DNA from: Massospora cicadina
Taxonomy: Eukaryota; Entomophthoromycota; Entomophthoromycetes; Entomophthorales; Entomophthoraceae
Assembly (NCBI GenBank): GCA_022478985.1
Contig: JAKSZP010017392.1
Location: 41,362 to 105,361, forward strand
DNA: 64,000 nt
Direction: 5' to 3'
The translations under genes were made by a program, and so were the position numbers. Of this stretch, positions 22,770-34,807 are shown one piece after another (positions within the stretch are counted from its first letter, which is position 1; each line of letters opens with the position of its first letter). The notes under the pieces were generated by a model. The model had not been told where the DNA came from. It saw only the letters and a list, made by a program, of their open reading frames with translations, and ran no database searches.

Positions 22770-24760
22770 TGATCTATTCACGCCTATATTTTTATTTGAA
22801 TCATCTACATAATTATTTTCTACCATTTTATTGTATAATTTTTTTGGGAAACTCACTTTCTGCTCAGAGTAACTTTCTAAGCAAATATACAAAAAAAGGT
22901 AAAAACCACTTCAATTACCTGCTGCCTTTTTATCTAATTTCCTCAGATTCCTGCTGGGTGCTCCGGTGTGGGACAGGGGCAAAACACCCCAACATTTTCT
23001 GTCCAGTGGTAAAACGCACTCAGACTGGCTCATCTAATTCTAACAAACCTTGAGACGATTTGTTTCTCCCAAGGATCTCGATGCCCACCTCTCTCATACC
23101 TAAATGGTACCTCGCTTCCCCCTGGTGCTCCCCTGGAGCAACCTGCTTTTCAGCCTTAGGGTCAATTTTGGCAATTTCTTTTTCTTACCATGACTAAGCC
23201 ATTACTAAAATGGCTCAGGCGGTGATGAAACCCACCAGTTTTTCTGATTTTCTCCCCTTTGAGAGGCATTTTTATCTCAGATTCACTTCTGAAGTTGACA
23301 CTACCATTGCGGCAATTGTGCCCTTGGGTTTCCAGGGTACTCCTCTCCCCACAATTCAGACTCAGCTCCCAGAGGATACCACTTTGGTGAATAGTTTGCC
23401 GGTTTGCCTATCCACCTTAATCCTGCGGTTCTCTATCAGGAGCTGCTAGATGGTTTGGCAGCCTATGGCTCCGACCCCCTCTTGCAATTTATGGTCCCAA
23501 ATGGGGCCACATGCCTTTATGAGCCTCAGGCGTTTGCCATGATCAGCTCTGAATTCAGTAAAATTTCCTTTTCAATTCCCCCTCACGCTGTCATTTTTTC
23601 TTACCCTGACCATCTTTTCTGGGCCCGCATCAATGGTGGGTGGATGATCTGTCCATCTTGTTTTGTGTTGGATCAATTAAAGCGTAAATGCCCTCCCTAG
23701 CTGCTTTCAACAGCTTTGATTTTTGTCCACTTGTCCTCAAATCAACCATCAACCCCACATTAGTTTCAGTTTGTAGTACTATCCTACCTCATCCTTCCCC
23801 AAAGCCTGATCCTGCAGCCACCAATCAGCCTCCCCCTTGCCTCAGTGCCACATAAGCTCTCTCCAATCAAACACCAGCTTGTACCACAGTTCACTCCCAT
23901 TCTTCCCCCAATGATCCAACCAAACCTCGCTCATACGTTGAATCCTCATTCCAGTTCAAACAAAACACTTAGGATTTATTTGCTGAAATTGCTGAATCTA
24001 GTAATATTATTGAAGACTCCTTTCTCCAGATTAAGTAGTTTGTTTATGCTGATCATTACGCTATGGTACCCTCTCATTTACGTGCCCATCAGAAAAATGC
24101 TGAAACGTTTTGTAGTGAAGACCAGCTGGCTGTTGAAGCAAGGGCCAAGCCAGATTGTCATCCCCTCCACAAGGTTGTCACCAAATCGGTGGTGATGTTC
24201 GCAGGATGAATCCCTCCTCCCATTAATCACCCCACCATCAGTATGCTCTAAAAAATATGGTGAACAAAGCTCACAAAGCCGCCAATGACGCCATCCAGAA
24301 TTTGAAATTGGTAGCGTGGAATCCCATACCCAAGATTACCTGCACCAATATCGCCACATTTGTAAAACTCCTGGACACCCGCATGAGAGCTTATACATCT
24401 TTGACCAATCATTTAATCTTCTTATTGTTGCCCACTGTTTTCCTTCCACGCCAATCATTAAAGATTTTTTTCACATCTTGCTGACGCATGAATGCCCTTT
24501 ATTTCTGCTGTAGCCCATGCCCTGCTTTGGGTTGAATAAACTGCTGAGTATGAGCCCCCTGAGCTCCAATATCATCTCGCCATGGTTTTATAAGGAGTTC
24601 GCTATTGACCTCCCTGGTTGGTTGTGTTCACGTTTTGTGTCATCCACTTGTTTTGGGAAGTTCGTCCATTTTGTTCAGTAAAAGTTTATCTTTTTTGCTC
24701 TTTGAGCTTCAGTAATGTCCATCCCCTGGTCAGCATACCTCAATAAAATTTAAAAACATA
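22770..24760 (+). mobile_element. Non-LTR-type copy with ORF1-like gene and a LINE-like 3' tail
   Basis: Splits element I between its RNase H and integrase. It carries an ORF1-like coding region (23060-24520) but no endonuclease or RT. Its last 45 bases (CCCCTGGTCAGCATACCTCA then an A-rich end) match the last bases of the LINE at 42360-42392 (CCCCTGGTCAGCTTGCCTCA then an A-rich end). The left boundary is uncertain and I found no target duplication. It may be a deleted LINE or a non-autonomous passenger using the LINE machinery. Confidence 0.5.
23060..24520 (+). pseudogene. ORF1-like gene, copy 2
   Basis: Codes for LVLPWSNLLFSLRVNFGN (about 23123), then MAQAVMKPTSFSDFLPFE (23210), and after a frameshift near 23400 ELLDGLAAYGSDPLLQFMV and HLFWARINGGWMICPSC to a stop at 23698. 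Weak Ser/Pro-rich fragments follow. Near 24350-24385 the reading HICKTPGHPHES resembles the second half of a CCHC zinc knuckle. Copy 1 is at 216-1180 on the minus strand. Zinc knuckle plus position suggests a nucleic-acid-binding ORF1 protein. Confidence 0.5.
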
Positions 24761-24769
24761 TAGTTTGTC

Positions 24770-25380
24770 TGAAAATAGACCAAGGTAGCTACAAGGGGTA
24801 GCTGTGACAGCCCATCTGAATTCTGGTGAGCTAAGCCTGCCTGTTTAGTGATCTCTTAATCATGTGTTTGGAGTTTAGTGCTCAGCGTGATAACTTACCC
24901 TCCAGATTTTTCGAGTTTTGTAGCCACTTTTGGGAACTGTGATCAGTACCCACCTTGAAGTGAGTCCCATAAATGTACGCACAAAACTGTTTGCATTAAT
25001 TAATGATGGTAAGACTCTCCTTCTCCATGTAACTTTTTAAAACAATCAAGAGTCCAACTGCATTATGCCAGTGAGTACTCTCACCATCCTCTCCACCTGT
25101 AAAATAACAGAACCCATGGCGGTTAGTGATGCATTTGTTTGTATAATCAATTGTTTCTTGAAATCTAGGTATTACAAAATATGTGCCTCCATCTATTTTG
25201 GTTTGCATATGATCAAAGAGATGATTGGCACTCTGGGGCTAGTTTAACTTGACCACCTTTTAAAAATAAAATTATGTCTCAGTGATATGAGCAAACCCAC
25301 TTTAATCCGTCTATAATACCTATCATACCAAAAAACCTTGACGTCACGCATGTTTGTAAATTTATTTATCTTCTAAATGA
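24770..25380 (-). pseudogene. Element I RNase H fragment
   Basis: Minus-strand reading contains KQFCAYIYGTHFKVGTDHSS (about 24995-24935) followed by QKWLQNSKNLEGKLSR. This is the RNase H block around the TDH motif. The preceding part is strongly decayed. Confidence 0.6.
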
Positions 25381-25990
25381 CTTCTATCTTCTGGTATTTG
25401 GTGCAAAATCTTTCTTGGTTGATGATGAAGCCTAAATGTTCTAAATATTTTAGTCTGTTTTTTTGGTTGTTTTTTAAAGTATCATCTAGGAGTATTCATA
25501 AAACTTTCTTTTGGTGCTCCTGATGTTGATCAAAGGTCCACAAAATATGTTATGGTGTCAAGGTAAACTAGGATACATCAGAGGTTAAGATCCTAAAAAT
25601 AGAATATTTGCTCTCTATAAAATTTTCTGGCGCGTTGAACACTCCTTGGGGCACACAGGTTGCTGGAAGTGCCCTTAAGCGGTGATGATTGCGCACTTCT
25701 TTTGCTCTTATGGTGTAACTCAATCTGCCAGTACCCAAAATGAGGTTCATGGCCAAAAAGTACTTGAAGCTTCCCAACATATCCAATGCGTCATCAATTT
25801 GAGGTGAGTGATTAAGATTTTTTTGTGATTGAGTGAATCTCTGATAATCAATTACCACCCTGTTTGTCCCATCTTTTTTACAATAAGAATGGGACTAGTC
25901 CAAGGGCTCTTTAATGGGACCAGAAGTTCAGCCTCTAATAGCTTGTCATTACCTCATCTACAAATTCTTCCTGAGCAGGGGAACGTTATG
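25381..25990 (-). pseudogene. Element I reverse transcriptase fragment
   Basis: Minus-strand pieces: PLKSPWTSPILIVKK (about 25915-25870), VVIDYQRFTQSQ, PQIDDALDMLGSFKYFLAMNL (25805-25740) and, further on, RLKYLEHLGFIINQE (about 25450-25405). The catalytic YxDD block is not intact (ILLDDTL near 25492). Confidence 0.65.
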
Positions 25991-27141
25991 ACAGTCATAA
26001 ACCAAAATTAGCTTTACATCCCCTATATATTGATTAAGTGTCCAACTTCTTTTTCCTTTTCAATGTTGATACATCCTAAAAATAATGATTGTTTTCAAAA
26101 AACCTCATAATCAGATACTTTTTCTTCTCAGTCATCCTAACAAGGCTCTATCTTGGGTAACTGTATATAATTTAAGTCTGCCATTTGGCATTTAAAATGG
26201 AGAGATCCCCGATCCTTATTAAAGTTAGTACTCTTCCTAAGAAACTAAGTGCAGGACATCATAAATTAAGGTTTAATAAAGATGTGGTTTTAGTAAAGCC
26301 GGCTATGTATAGACATATATCTACATAACCTGGGATAATCAAACCTAAGCCCATTTAAGGTTCCTGGAGAGAGCATTCCCATGGTTGGTATGCCTCTGCT
26401 GCTAGCCCTTCAGGTATCTATAGATCTAAGCCCGTTTCTATGAATTTCTGGGTCCCTAGTGCTGATTGGAGGGGAGTGGAGGCCCTGAGCGGAATAAAAC
26501 ATTGTCTCAGAATGTTACCAGATGGCTTATACGCTTATGGCACCTCTAACGGCACCTTATTGGTAGAAAGCCATCCCTATATACGAGGTTTAGTAACTGG
26601 TGCTTGGCCAATTAGGTTTACTCCGTTTTTACTGTAGTATAAAGGCAGTGTTTGTCTAAGATAGTTAATGTGTGTTGTTTTAAAAATCACAAGTTATGAC
26701 ATAAGATCTGAGGAACTGGCAACAATCTGGATGTCATAGTTTAAGTTAGGTAGCCCAATAACATGAGTACTGACTGCAAGTGGTTAAACCAAAGGGGTAG
26801 ATCACTGTATGCTTCTTAGCTTCTACTACTAGTGGGCACAGCCATTCTATATTCTTACAATTATTAAATTCAGGAGCTATTTGTGGCTTTTTTACTAATC
26901 ATTTTTAAGACAATGTTTATTGGGCACCAATTTTTAACTATGGTTTGCACTTTTACTTTGGTTGTAGAATTTTATTAAAATTGTGCACTCAGAACAAAAA
27001 TAAAAACTTTGAGTTTTCTGTGTTATTACTAGTAGAATCAATCAAAGATAGTTTCACCCAGTTGCTGTCCAACAGAAAGGCACTGGGTGATAAGGTATCT
27101 AGGTGCATTGCACCTTCAACTCCTTTGAGCACAGGGATATC
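25991..27141 (-). other. Protease/spacer remains of element I
   Basis: No continuous reading. Near 26925-26900 the minus strand gives NWCPINIVLK, aligning with DTGSPVNVVF of element B, so a protease active-site region has probably decayed here. Nothing else was recognised up to the D LTR. Confidence 0.35.
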
Positions 27142-27768
27142 TGTTGGGCAATTGCCCTTTTAGCTTTGAGAGAAGAATGTTTTGGGCGAAAATAGTCAAA
27201 ATTTGGTAAATACAAAATCGCCTAACTCTTGGAAAAACGAATTAGCTCATAGTAAACATTTTACTCCTCGCCTTCCATTGACCAGGGCAGATTGAAGTCA
27301 CCCTGGTCTCTCTCAACACGGGGTAATGGCTCACCTGAGACGGAGATCAGCCACAATAAGCTTAAATCTGATGCAAATCATTGGGTACTCTATATAAAAA
27401 CTTTTTCTATGGTTTTATCTTACCTATGATGGACCAATCACATTATGTTAATACAAAAGAAGAAAAATGACTTTTCTGAGCACGGATAGGCAAGATCAGA
27501 CTGTATAAGCCATGCCACCCAGCTTATATCAAATTTGATAATTACTTTACTATTAGACTTCAACAAACCTAGATACTAGGGGAAGGCATTTTAATAAAGT
27601 ATTATTTTTCACCCCCAAGCTGCGACTTGGGAGTAATTATAGTAATTTATTAGTTTTACATAGTAAAAATTAGCCAAATTTGTTGGTATAAAATTAAAAA
27701 ATCACTTTGTTTGTGGAAATTCAGCATCATATTGGCATCTGCAAGCATTAGCTATCAGGATTCCCACA
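27142..27768 (+). repeat. Element D 5' LTR
   Basis: Starts TGTTGGGCAATT and ends TTCCCACA. It aligns with 34808-35565 but lacks about 130 bp present there (after CTCACCTGAGAC, resuming at GGAGATCAGC). Shared landmarks are TGGTTTTATC, CCAATCA.ATTATGTTA and ACCTAGATA.TAGGGGAAGGC. Confidence 0.8.
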
Positions 27769-27771
27769 AAG

Positions 27772-27789
27772 TGGTGCTTACTATAGGGG
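27772..27789 (+). other. Element D primer-binding site
   Basis: TGGTGCTTACTATAGGGG starts three bases after the LTR end. It differs from the E site by two C-to-T type changes. Confidence 0.6.
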
Positions 27790-27799
27790 CTTCATGTAC

Positions 27800-29943
27800 A
27801 CTACAAGTTAAAAATAATCAAGATGTAGGGCTTTCCTGCTGGAAGTGTTGTTGAATGAGAGACAGAGATGGGGCAGAAGATGACTGTATGGATAGCCCCC
27901 AACCATATCTTTTGAAAAAAAATAGTTTGAATGAATTATTATACCAGAGTTCCACCGCCTTATCTGGCCTGCAACTGAAGTAGTGAGGGACTTAATCATC
28001 GCATATTAAGCCCTGGAGACATTGCTTCCTGTGAAAGAGGTTCTTCTGTAGAGGACCATCTAGTATAGCTCTATGAGACTTTGACCCTTCCAGACACCTT
28101 TAGTCAGTTTACCAACCTGACAACCTATGTCCTCAACTTTGCAAATCCCGCTAAATTCCACATGATTTATCTGTTAGGTGTCTATCATGAGGAATTTCAA
28201 TGTCACTTGGCAAACCATGATGTTTTAAGATTAGCCTATGATAACTTATACAATATGACCTCTGAACTTATTTAGAAAGTGCAAACTGGTGTGGAGGCAA
28301 ACCACAAATTCATTATTTAGTTGCATTAGCGGCTCACCACCATGGACTTTGGCGTATTGAAGTATGTAGAAGAGATTATGAAGATCTTCCAAAATGATTA
28401 AACATGTCTGCTGCTAGCACCCACTCTTTACTTGAAGAGTTTGTCAAAAAACTTGAAAAGAGTGAAGAGAAAACCCACAGCGACCTCTTTGCCCAACGTC
28501 CACCCCACAATCTGGAGATGGACAACGTGTAGCTGCGAAGGAACAGCAACTGTTCAAGACTTGTAACGTGTTGAAGATTTTGAGCGGCGTCTGTTGCACG
28601 AATCTTATAGGTCTACCCAGCCTTAGAGGTCAAGGTTTTCCAACTAGAAAAAGAGTTTACGCTTAAAACTTCTTTTGAAAAAACAAAGTATTTAGCCCAA
28701 TGGTTCAGTGAATGAGAGAAGGAAGCTCAGGGTGTTAATATCTCCTTAGAAGGGCCCGCTTTGTTGAAGGATTTGTATAGTTGGTTGGCGCAGGTTGAGC
28801 GTAGCTATGAACAAATTAAGGGCAAAGGACGTCCCCAAGATTCCATCCATCTGACGATGAGGGTTTATGCATATGAAAGAGGAGCTTAAAAAGCGTTTGG
28901 TGGTGGTGGGAGTTGACCAAAGAAACCTCATCTCTCTTGTGTTCCAACTCCGTTTCAAAGTAAAGGCGCTTGAGAGCCAGTTTGATGGCCTTGAAACCCA
29001 CAAGCTGGCAATAAAAGCTAGATTGGCTTTATGTGAATCCACCTTTTAAAAAGCCTTCCGCTGCCATGAAAACCAGGCCTGACGCTATCCAAGACCAGCT
29101 TGATCGGCTCTCCCACTCATTTGATCAGTTGGACCTTTGCTCAGAGACCACGGGACAGAATGTTCCTGCAATCCATGCCCTCCCTATGGGTGACTATGCT
29201 CCATTAAACCAACTTTCAAGAACTAATCATCCTGGAGAGGGTGGCATTCTTTGCTTTTATACTTTTATGAAGCAGCCATAGAAGAGGCTATTGACCACCA
29301 GAAGGTCAAGCAAAAACCTCTCTTGTTTGAGTCACATGACCCAAGAGGGCATGGTGCCTCATATGGATGCCCTTAGCACTTGGTCCGAGTTCAAGGAGGC
29401 GCTCATTGACGAGTTTGGATCAAAACAAAGCTTAAGCATGAAAAAGAAAGCCTTCATGCGCATCAGTTTAAAGAGAGTCAGTGGCTGCCTTCGTGGAATG
29501 GTTTTATGTTGAGGTGCAGATGTTGTTAACCTAAGTTGTTGATCTTGGACGAAGCTATTAACCTCATCTTAACTGGATTGACGTCTCACTCTCCCCCTCT
29601 GGCAATGCACATCACTTCAGTGAAACACTACTTCCGCAACGTCCAGGATATAAAAGAGGCTCTGCTCAATGTTTCTGACTTCCACAAGATTTAATTTTTC
29701 ATTGAGTAGTATCTAGACCGCGCGCTCTGGCCATTGAGGATCAAAAGCTCAAGCCTCAGGTCTTGGCTATTGAAAATTAGAAAGGATACCCTTCAGATTA
29801 TAGGCCCTGAGTATCAAAAACAATAGGGAAGTGATCTCAACTCCCTGGTGTACCTACTGCAATAAGGTTGTGCACTATGAGACTGTGTGCTGGAAGAAGA
29901 AAGCCAACATTGAGGAACAGGGAAAAGAGATATTGGAGTAGTG
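27800..29943 (+). pseudogene. Element D gag, broken
   Basis: Fragments: FTNLTTYVLNFANPAKFH (about 28111), a long Glu/Lys/Leu-rich coiled-coil section (28430-29030), then LSTWSEFKEALIDEFGSKQS (29367-29426), matching B gag. A complete CCHC zinc knuckle is readable at 29849-29890 (CTYCNKVVHYETVC). Frameshifts and stops separate the parts. Gag would package the RNA. Confidence 0.75.
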
Positions 29944-30199
29944 ATAAGCGCCCCTATTGCTGAATAGTCTCATGTTCATGACTCCCCTGCCTCTATTGCT
30001 TTATTACCATCTGTTGAGAATCCCCTGGTGCCAAATCTGAAGGGTTTTGAAGATTTCAGTTACTATTTTCTAGGAGTACCCGCTGTACTGGAGGTTCTTG
30101 ACTGATTGAATGCAGGAGGAGTTAATGAGGCCACCATACCTGAGGAAACTTTCCTCAGTCAAATTCTAGGGTGTCCTGAGGTTATTAACACCGCCAGTG

Positions 30200-30660
30200 A
30201 TGCTGATCATCTCTTGAACAGCTTGATTTGACCTCATCAGCGAATTCATACTTTTAAGTCCATTTTGGAGAGATACTCAGAGACCACATATAAATTAACC
30301 TCCAATATTTGGCTCAAAAAGTCTTGGCTCTGTCTCCTAACTTTGGTGGAACACTTACCAAGGTGAAAGTTGTTATTCCAAAATTCTGAGTGATGGACAT
30401 ACTGGATATTGGCTCCCTAGTGAATGTAATCTCTCTAAGCTGCCCAAAAAGATTAAGATGGCGCCTGACTTGGAGTAAACTCAAGAATTTGGAACCTTGA
30501 GGCCCAAAAACACTCGCGTTATTAAGACGTACTCCTCCCTTCTCATTTAAATTGGAAATCTTATCTTATTGGCCCTGCAGTGGCCTTGGAAAACAATACT
30601 TATGATATGCTCATAGGTACCCAGTTCATGATCAAATATTAGGATATTATCAACATTAAG
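30200..30660 (+). pseudogene. Element D aspartic protease
   Basis: The reading MDILDIGSLVNVIS contains the active-site triplet as D-I-G (30405-30413). B has D-T-G, so the Thr codon ACT became ATT, which would inactivate the enzyme. The following sequence, NTYDMLIGTQFMIKY (about 30594-30640), resembles the protease C-terminal part. Confidence 0.65.
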
Positions 30661-31027
30661 TAAGGTTCTCTCTCGTTAATCAATTGTGAAGTCCCTTTAG
30701 TTTTATCCAATAAAGATCCCAGCAAGAACTAATAACCTTGCCTAGTTGAGCTTAATTTTCCGCTTTCGCCTTTGCATTAATGCACCTCTGGGCATGCTAA
30801 AAAGAAATTGCCCAATTCAGTGTATTCTGTGGACGGTATATACTTCTATGCTTCAGACGAGGCAGTGATTAAGCCTGGTGAACAACAAGTAGTTGACAAA
30901 AAGATCACGATCCAAATCCCACACCACTGCTATTACATATCATAAGTCTTAAGGGCGTTATCCCCTTGAAGCTCAAGTATTTCCTGGTATACTAGAATCA
31001 TCCTACCAGAGACCTCTAACTATTCTG

Positions 31028-31478
31028 TTGAGGAACCTCAATAGCAAGGACATTGTTGTAAGAAAACACCAGGAAATTGGCGGAGGCTTATTGGTTCCTG
31101 TGGAGGACATTAAACGTATTTACTTCATTGGATCTGTGCTGGATATGGGCTTGCCCACGGATAACCTAATATGTACCTTGCCAAATGTTCAAATCTCGGA
31201 TGAGCTGACCCCAGATGAGCTTGAAAAAGTACATACTTTACTAGAAGGCTATATCAACATAATCTCCCAGTCAGATATTGACTTTGGGCACATGAAGGGA
31301 TTGGAGCCACTCCATTGATGTGGGTGATGCCTGTCCCATTTGGTCAAAGCATTGTTGTAAGTCAAAGTTTGAAGAACCACAAATGAGGACCGAGCTTAAT
31401 CAGTTACTATACGCGGTGTTACTAGTTCCTTCTCAAAAGCCTGAGTCTTCCCCATCTTGCTAATTAGGTATAAAAAGA
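31028..31478 (+). pseudogene. Element D reverse transcriptase, N-terminal part
   Basis: Contains ELTPDELEKVHTLLEGY and IDFGHMKG (31200-31300), matching IDYGHMKG in B, then VGDACPIWSKH, QMRTELNQLL and PSQKPESSP (to about 31455). It stops at the insertion point; the reading resumes at 32458. Confidence 0.8.
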
Positions 31479-32451
31479 TTCAAGTTTTACCTTATGGTAA
31501 AGAACTTAAGTGCATGATATATGCCTTATGTCTAAAGGTTGTTAAGAAATTTTTTAACATTTATCTACTGTTATGATAAGACACTAATTTTTTGTCATTT
31601 TACTTTTAAAATAATAATGCCTAAGATGGTTAGATTAGCCAAACTAAAACTGTGTATGACAGCAGTCAAGTATCTGGTTGATAGATTCAAATTTATTTCA
31701 TTTATATTAAGTTAGGTAACATTTTAGTTGTGGTGGTTAAGGATAATATCTTAGACATAAATCATTATAAATGCATTTTTATTTCAACATTTACTCCTAT
31801 ACTATTTATCTATCTCAGATAAACTTGACACACATATTCTATGATATATATATATAATTGTTCTTTTGACTTGATTAGTCCAATGTTTCAGATATAAGGT
31901 TGGCAGTTTTTACTAAGTTTTTATTAATTAGTTGATTTTATCAGTCAATTATATGGTAAACTTTCAGATATCTATCTATATTACCTCATTTTATTTAGTT
32001 GGTAGACTAATTAATCAATATATAGTAAATTTACTGATCGCCATCTACAATTATTCATTTTAGATTTAGTCAATTTTATTGGACACTTTAGAATAAATTT
32101 ACTGATCGCCATCTACTTTGATTCAAGTTAAATCTAGTTGATTTTATTGGCCAACCTTTGCAAAAACAAACCGCACTCATAATCATTTAAGCTCATCATG
32201 CTATGATCTCATACTTGAAATACCCCCCAGCCATAGGACATATATTATGTCAATATATATATTACCAATTGGTTGATTTAATTGGTCAATCTATAAATTT
32301 ACTGATTGTCATCTACAATAATTCTTTATAAATATAGTTAATTTATTGATCAACCTATGCAAAAATGAACCACACTCATATTCATTTAAGCTCATCACAA
32401 TATGATCTCATACTTGAATATACCCCCCAGCCATAGGACATGTATCATGTC
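31479..32451. mobile_element. 973-bp AT-rich non-coding element inserted in element D RT
   Basis: Interrupts RT exactly: the hexamer AAAAGA is present at 31473-31478 and 32452-32457, and joining the flanks restores the conserved LI.KKN.GHW block of the RT. No ORF. The right two thirds consist of degenerate tandem units of about 60-75 bp containing TTTAGTTGATTTTATTGG and AATTTACTGATCGCCATCT. Two longer repeats end with TATGATCTCATACTTGAA, CCCCCCAGCCATAGGACA and a GACATGTATCATGTC-like palindrome. No terminal inverted repeat was found. A related copy lies at 59640-60045. Confidence 0.75.
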
Positions 32452-33080
32452 AAAAGAAAAATAGAGGTCATTGGGCAGTCATAGACTGCCACAAACTAAA
32501 TAATCTAACAAAAAAAGGACAGCTATCCTATCTCCTGCATTGATGACGGCCTGGCACAACTCTCCAGATCTAACTTCTTTTCCAAAATGGATTTGGCTAG
32601 CAGCTGTTGGAAAATGGACCTTTCTCCCCAAGACCAAGAGAAATGTGCTCTTATTTGCAATGAGAGTCTCTTCCAACCCACTTGATTACCTTAAGGGTTG
32701 TGTAACGCACCTTAAACTTTCCAACGCTATGGATCACATCTTGCAGGATTTAAAGTTAAGTCGCATCATCGTCTATATTGATAACATCATGGTGTTCTCT
32801 AAGACTTTCATCAAACATCTTACTCACCTGAAGAAAATGTTAAACGCTTATGTGAGTCAAACATCAAGTTAAAACCCTCCAAGTGTACCTTCTTCCAGAA
32901 GATTTAGATTTTCTTGGACACGCCATCCCTCAGGATGGAATCCAACCTATACAGGATAAAGTGAAGCAATATTGAAAATTCCTCCCTCTAAAAATCTACG
33001 GGATATTCAGGTATTTCTAAGAATGATGGGGTATCACCATCAATTCATCCCCAATTTTGACCAACTCAGCGAGCGCCTTG
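32452..33080 (+). pseudogene. Element D reverse transcriptase, C-terminal part
   Basis: Resumes with KNRGHWAVIDCHKLNNLTKK (32458-32517), then FFSKMDLASSCW (about 32578), KCALICNESLFQ, and the catalytic block RIIVYIDNIMVFSKTFIKHL, in which YIDD has become YIDN (32774-32785). LKPSKCTFFQ follows near 32869. Loss of the second catalytic Asp would abolish polymerase activity. Confidence 0.8.
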
Positions 33081-33720
33081 TTCGCCTATTGACAAAGAAC
33101 ATCCCTTTTTCATTGGGGTGCTGAACAAAAGGCCACTTTAGTGACACTCAAGCAACTGTTACAACAACTTCCTATCCTGCGGCACCCAGATTAAGGTAAA
33201 CCTTTCATCTTTTTTACTGACGCTTCAGACTATGCCATTGGGGCCATCTTACCTCAACTGGATAAAAAAGGTGTAGATCATCCTGTATCCTACTTTAGCA
33301 ATATGTTGTCAAAGTTGGAACGCAACTATAATGCCACAGAGAAGGCTTGTCTTGCCATTTTGCTAGCTGTGAAGATTACCATCATTTCTTGTATGAAAAC
33401 ACCTTCACTGTGATTACAGACCACGCTTACTTGAAATGGTTACAGAACATGAAGGATTTTACTAGCCAATTGGCACGCTGGGTTCTAAAGCTCCAGCATT
33501 ATGACATGAAAATAAAACACCGTGCTGGAACCCATAACATGAATGTGAATGGGTTAACTCGGCTGCCAGTCCTTCACTTGGATAATAGTGAGGCGGAGAG
33601 GTTATATGACCTTTTAATGACCCCCAATGACAGGGAGGATGAGGATAAGCCTATCAAGAAAATGTTATCACGGCATTTCCTTAACATCAGAGTGAGAGTG
33701 GATAGTTGTATAAGCAGGTG
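33081..33720 (+). pseudogene. Element D RNase H, broken
   Basis: Pieces: FIFFTDASDYAIGAIL (about 33205-33252), HPVSYFSNMLSKLERNYNA, then TVITDHAYLKWLQNMK (33407-33455) and ARWVLKLQHYDMKIKHRAG, NVNGLTRLPVL. Catalytic Asp residues remain in TDAS and TDHA. A frameshift lies near 33345. Confidence 0.8.
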
Positions 33721-34794
33721 AGAGCAAAGTGATTTCCCTATCTTTGGACCTCAGAACTTGTGCCTTCTATCATAGAAGCTCACTCTATCTTAGTTCATGG
33801 GATAGTGAAGAAAACCTATGAGTGGATTAGGGAGCAATAACATTGGGAAGGAAACATGGAGACCATAGTTGAAGTCTTGGAAGTCTGCCTTATATGTAAG
33901 AAGAATCCAGTTTTTAAGACTAGATACCAATATCAACCAACTACCCCCAACATTCTTTCCACACCATCATCATAGATGGATAAGTCCCCTTCCGCATACT
34001 GCTGGTGGTAACAGATATATCCTGATAGGTTTTAAACATTATACTAATTGGTTTAAAGCCTTTGTGCTCCCAGCTTAAACAGCCAAAGCCACTGCAGCCT
34101 TTCTGTATCATCACATTTCCACTTTCTATGGATGTCCCAGGTACTACTCTGTGACACTGGTAAGAACTTTACCTCCAGAGTGGTCAAGATCCTGGATACC
34201 TTCATGGGAGCCCAACAACTCTTCTCAGCCCCATATAATCACTCTACAAATGGGACCATGGAGAGAGCAAATGGAACCTTGGTATCAATCCTGTGAAAGA
34301 TGGCCTCTCCTTTGTCCACTGCACTGGAATCAATTACTACCTAGTGCTCTTATGGCCTACTGGATTAATGTCACCAGATCCTGAAATTGTCCCCATTCCA
34401 TGATTTATATGGGGGAACCAGAGATACCAGCTCTTTTAGCTAAAGATGTCTTCTCCTCTAGAGTTGAGAAACCTGAGAAATCCATTAGAAGATTGGATCA
34501 TCACATCATCCAGCTCCAATCTGAGGCTATGAACAATTTAGCTAAAACTTTTATCAAAGAAGGACAAGTTGTCGATGAGCTATGAGGCCCCCTAACATCC
34601 TTCCAAGTATCTGACATGGTCCTGTATTACTATGACATATCACTCCTAGGAGCGGTAAGCTTGGGTAAATTTGGGAGGGTCCTTTCATCATCACTTACAA
34701 GCGAGGTTATAAATATTCCATAGAGTCCTTGGTTACTAATATAATTATCAATTGAAAACGTGGCCACTTTTTGGCCCTATTCTCCCCCAACATT
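33721..34794 (+). pseudogene. Element D integrase, broken
   Basis: Zinc domain remains near 33760-33900 (HSILVHGIVKKTYEWI; CLICKKNP). Core: ISPLPHTAGGNRYILIG and FKHYTNWFKAFVLP (33985-34075). C-terminal part: GEPEIPALLAKDVFSSR (34412), LQSEAMNNLAKTFIKEGQVV (34520-34575), SDMVLYYYDI. These match B. Stops and shifts break the core between 34080 and 34330. Confidence 0.75.
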
Positions 34795-34807
34795 CTTGAG
34801 GGGGTGA
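34795..34807 (+). other. Element D polypurine tract
   Basis: CTTGAGGGGGTGA directly precedes the 3' LTR; the same motif stands before the A LTR and, inverted, before the B LTR. Confidence 0.6.

Larger units (their letters stand above)
21501..26960 (-). mobile_element. Element I: decayed gypsy element interrupted by another insertion
   Basis: From right to left on the minus strand: a protease-like CPINIVLK segment (about 26925-26900), RT fragments (25990-25380), RNase H (25380-24780), then, after a plus-strand insertion of about 2 kb, H2C2-like and integrase fragments (22700-22090). No LTR pair was identified and gag is not visible. The right part may have been cut off by element D, which begins at 27142. 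Confidence 0.6.

Noticed and set aside
31028..34794. Element D insertion as an intron of a functional pol
   Set aside because: The insert is flanked by a short direct repeat and recurs elsewhere as a repeat, and the pol around it is already broken.
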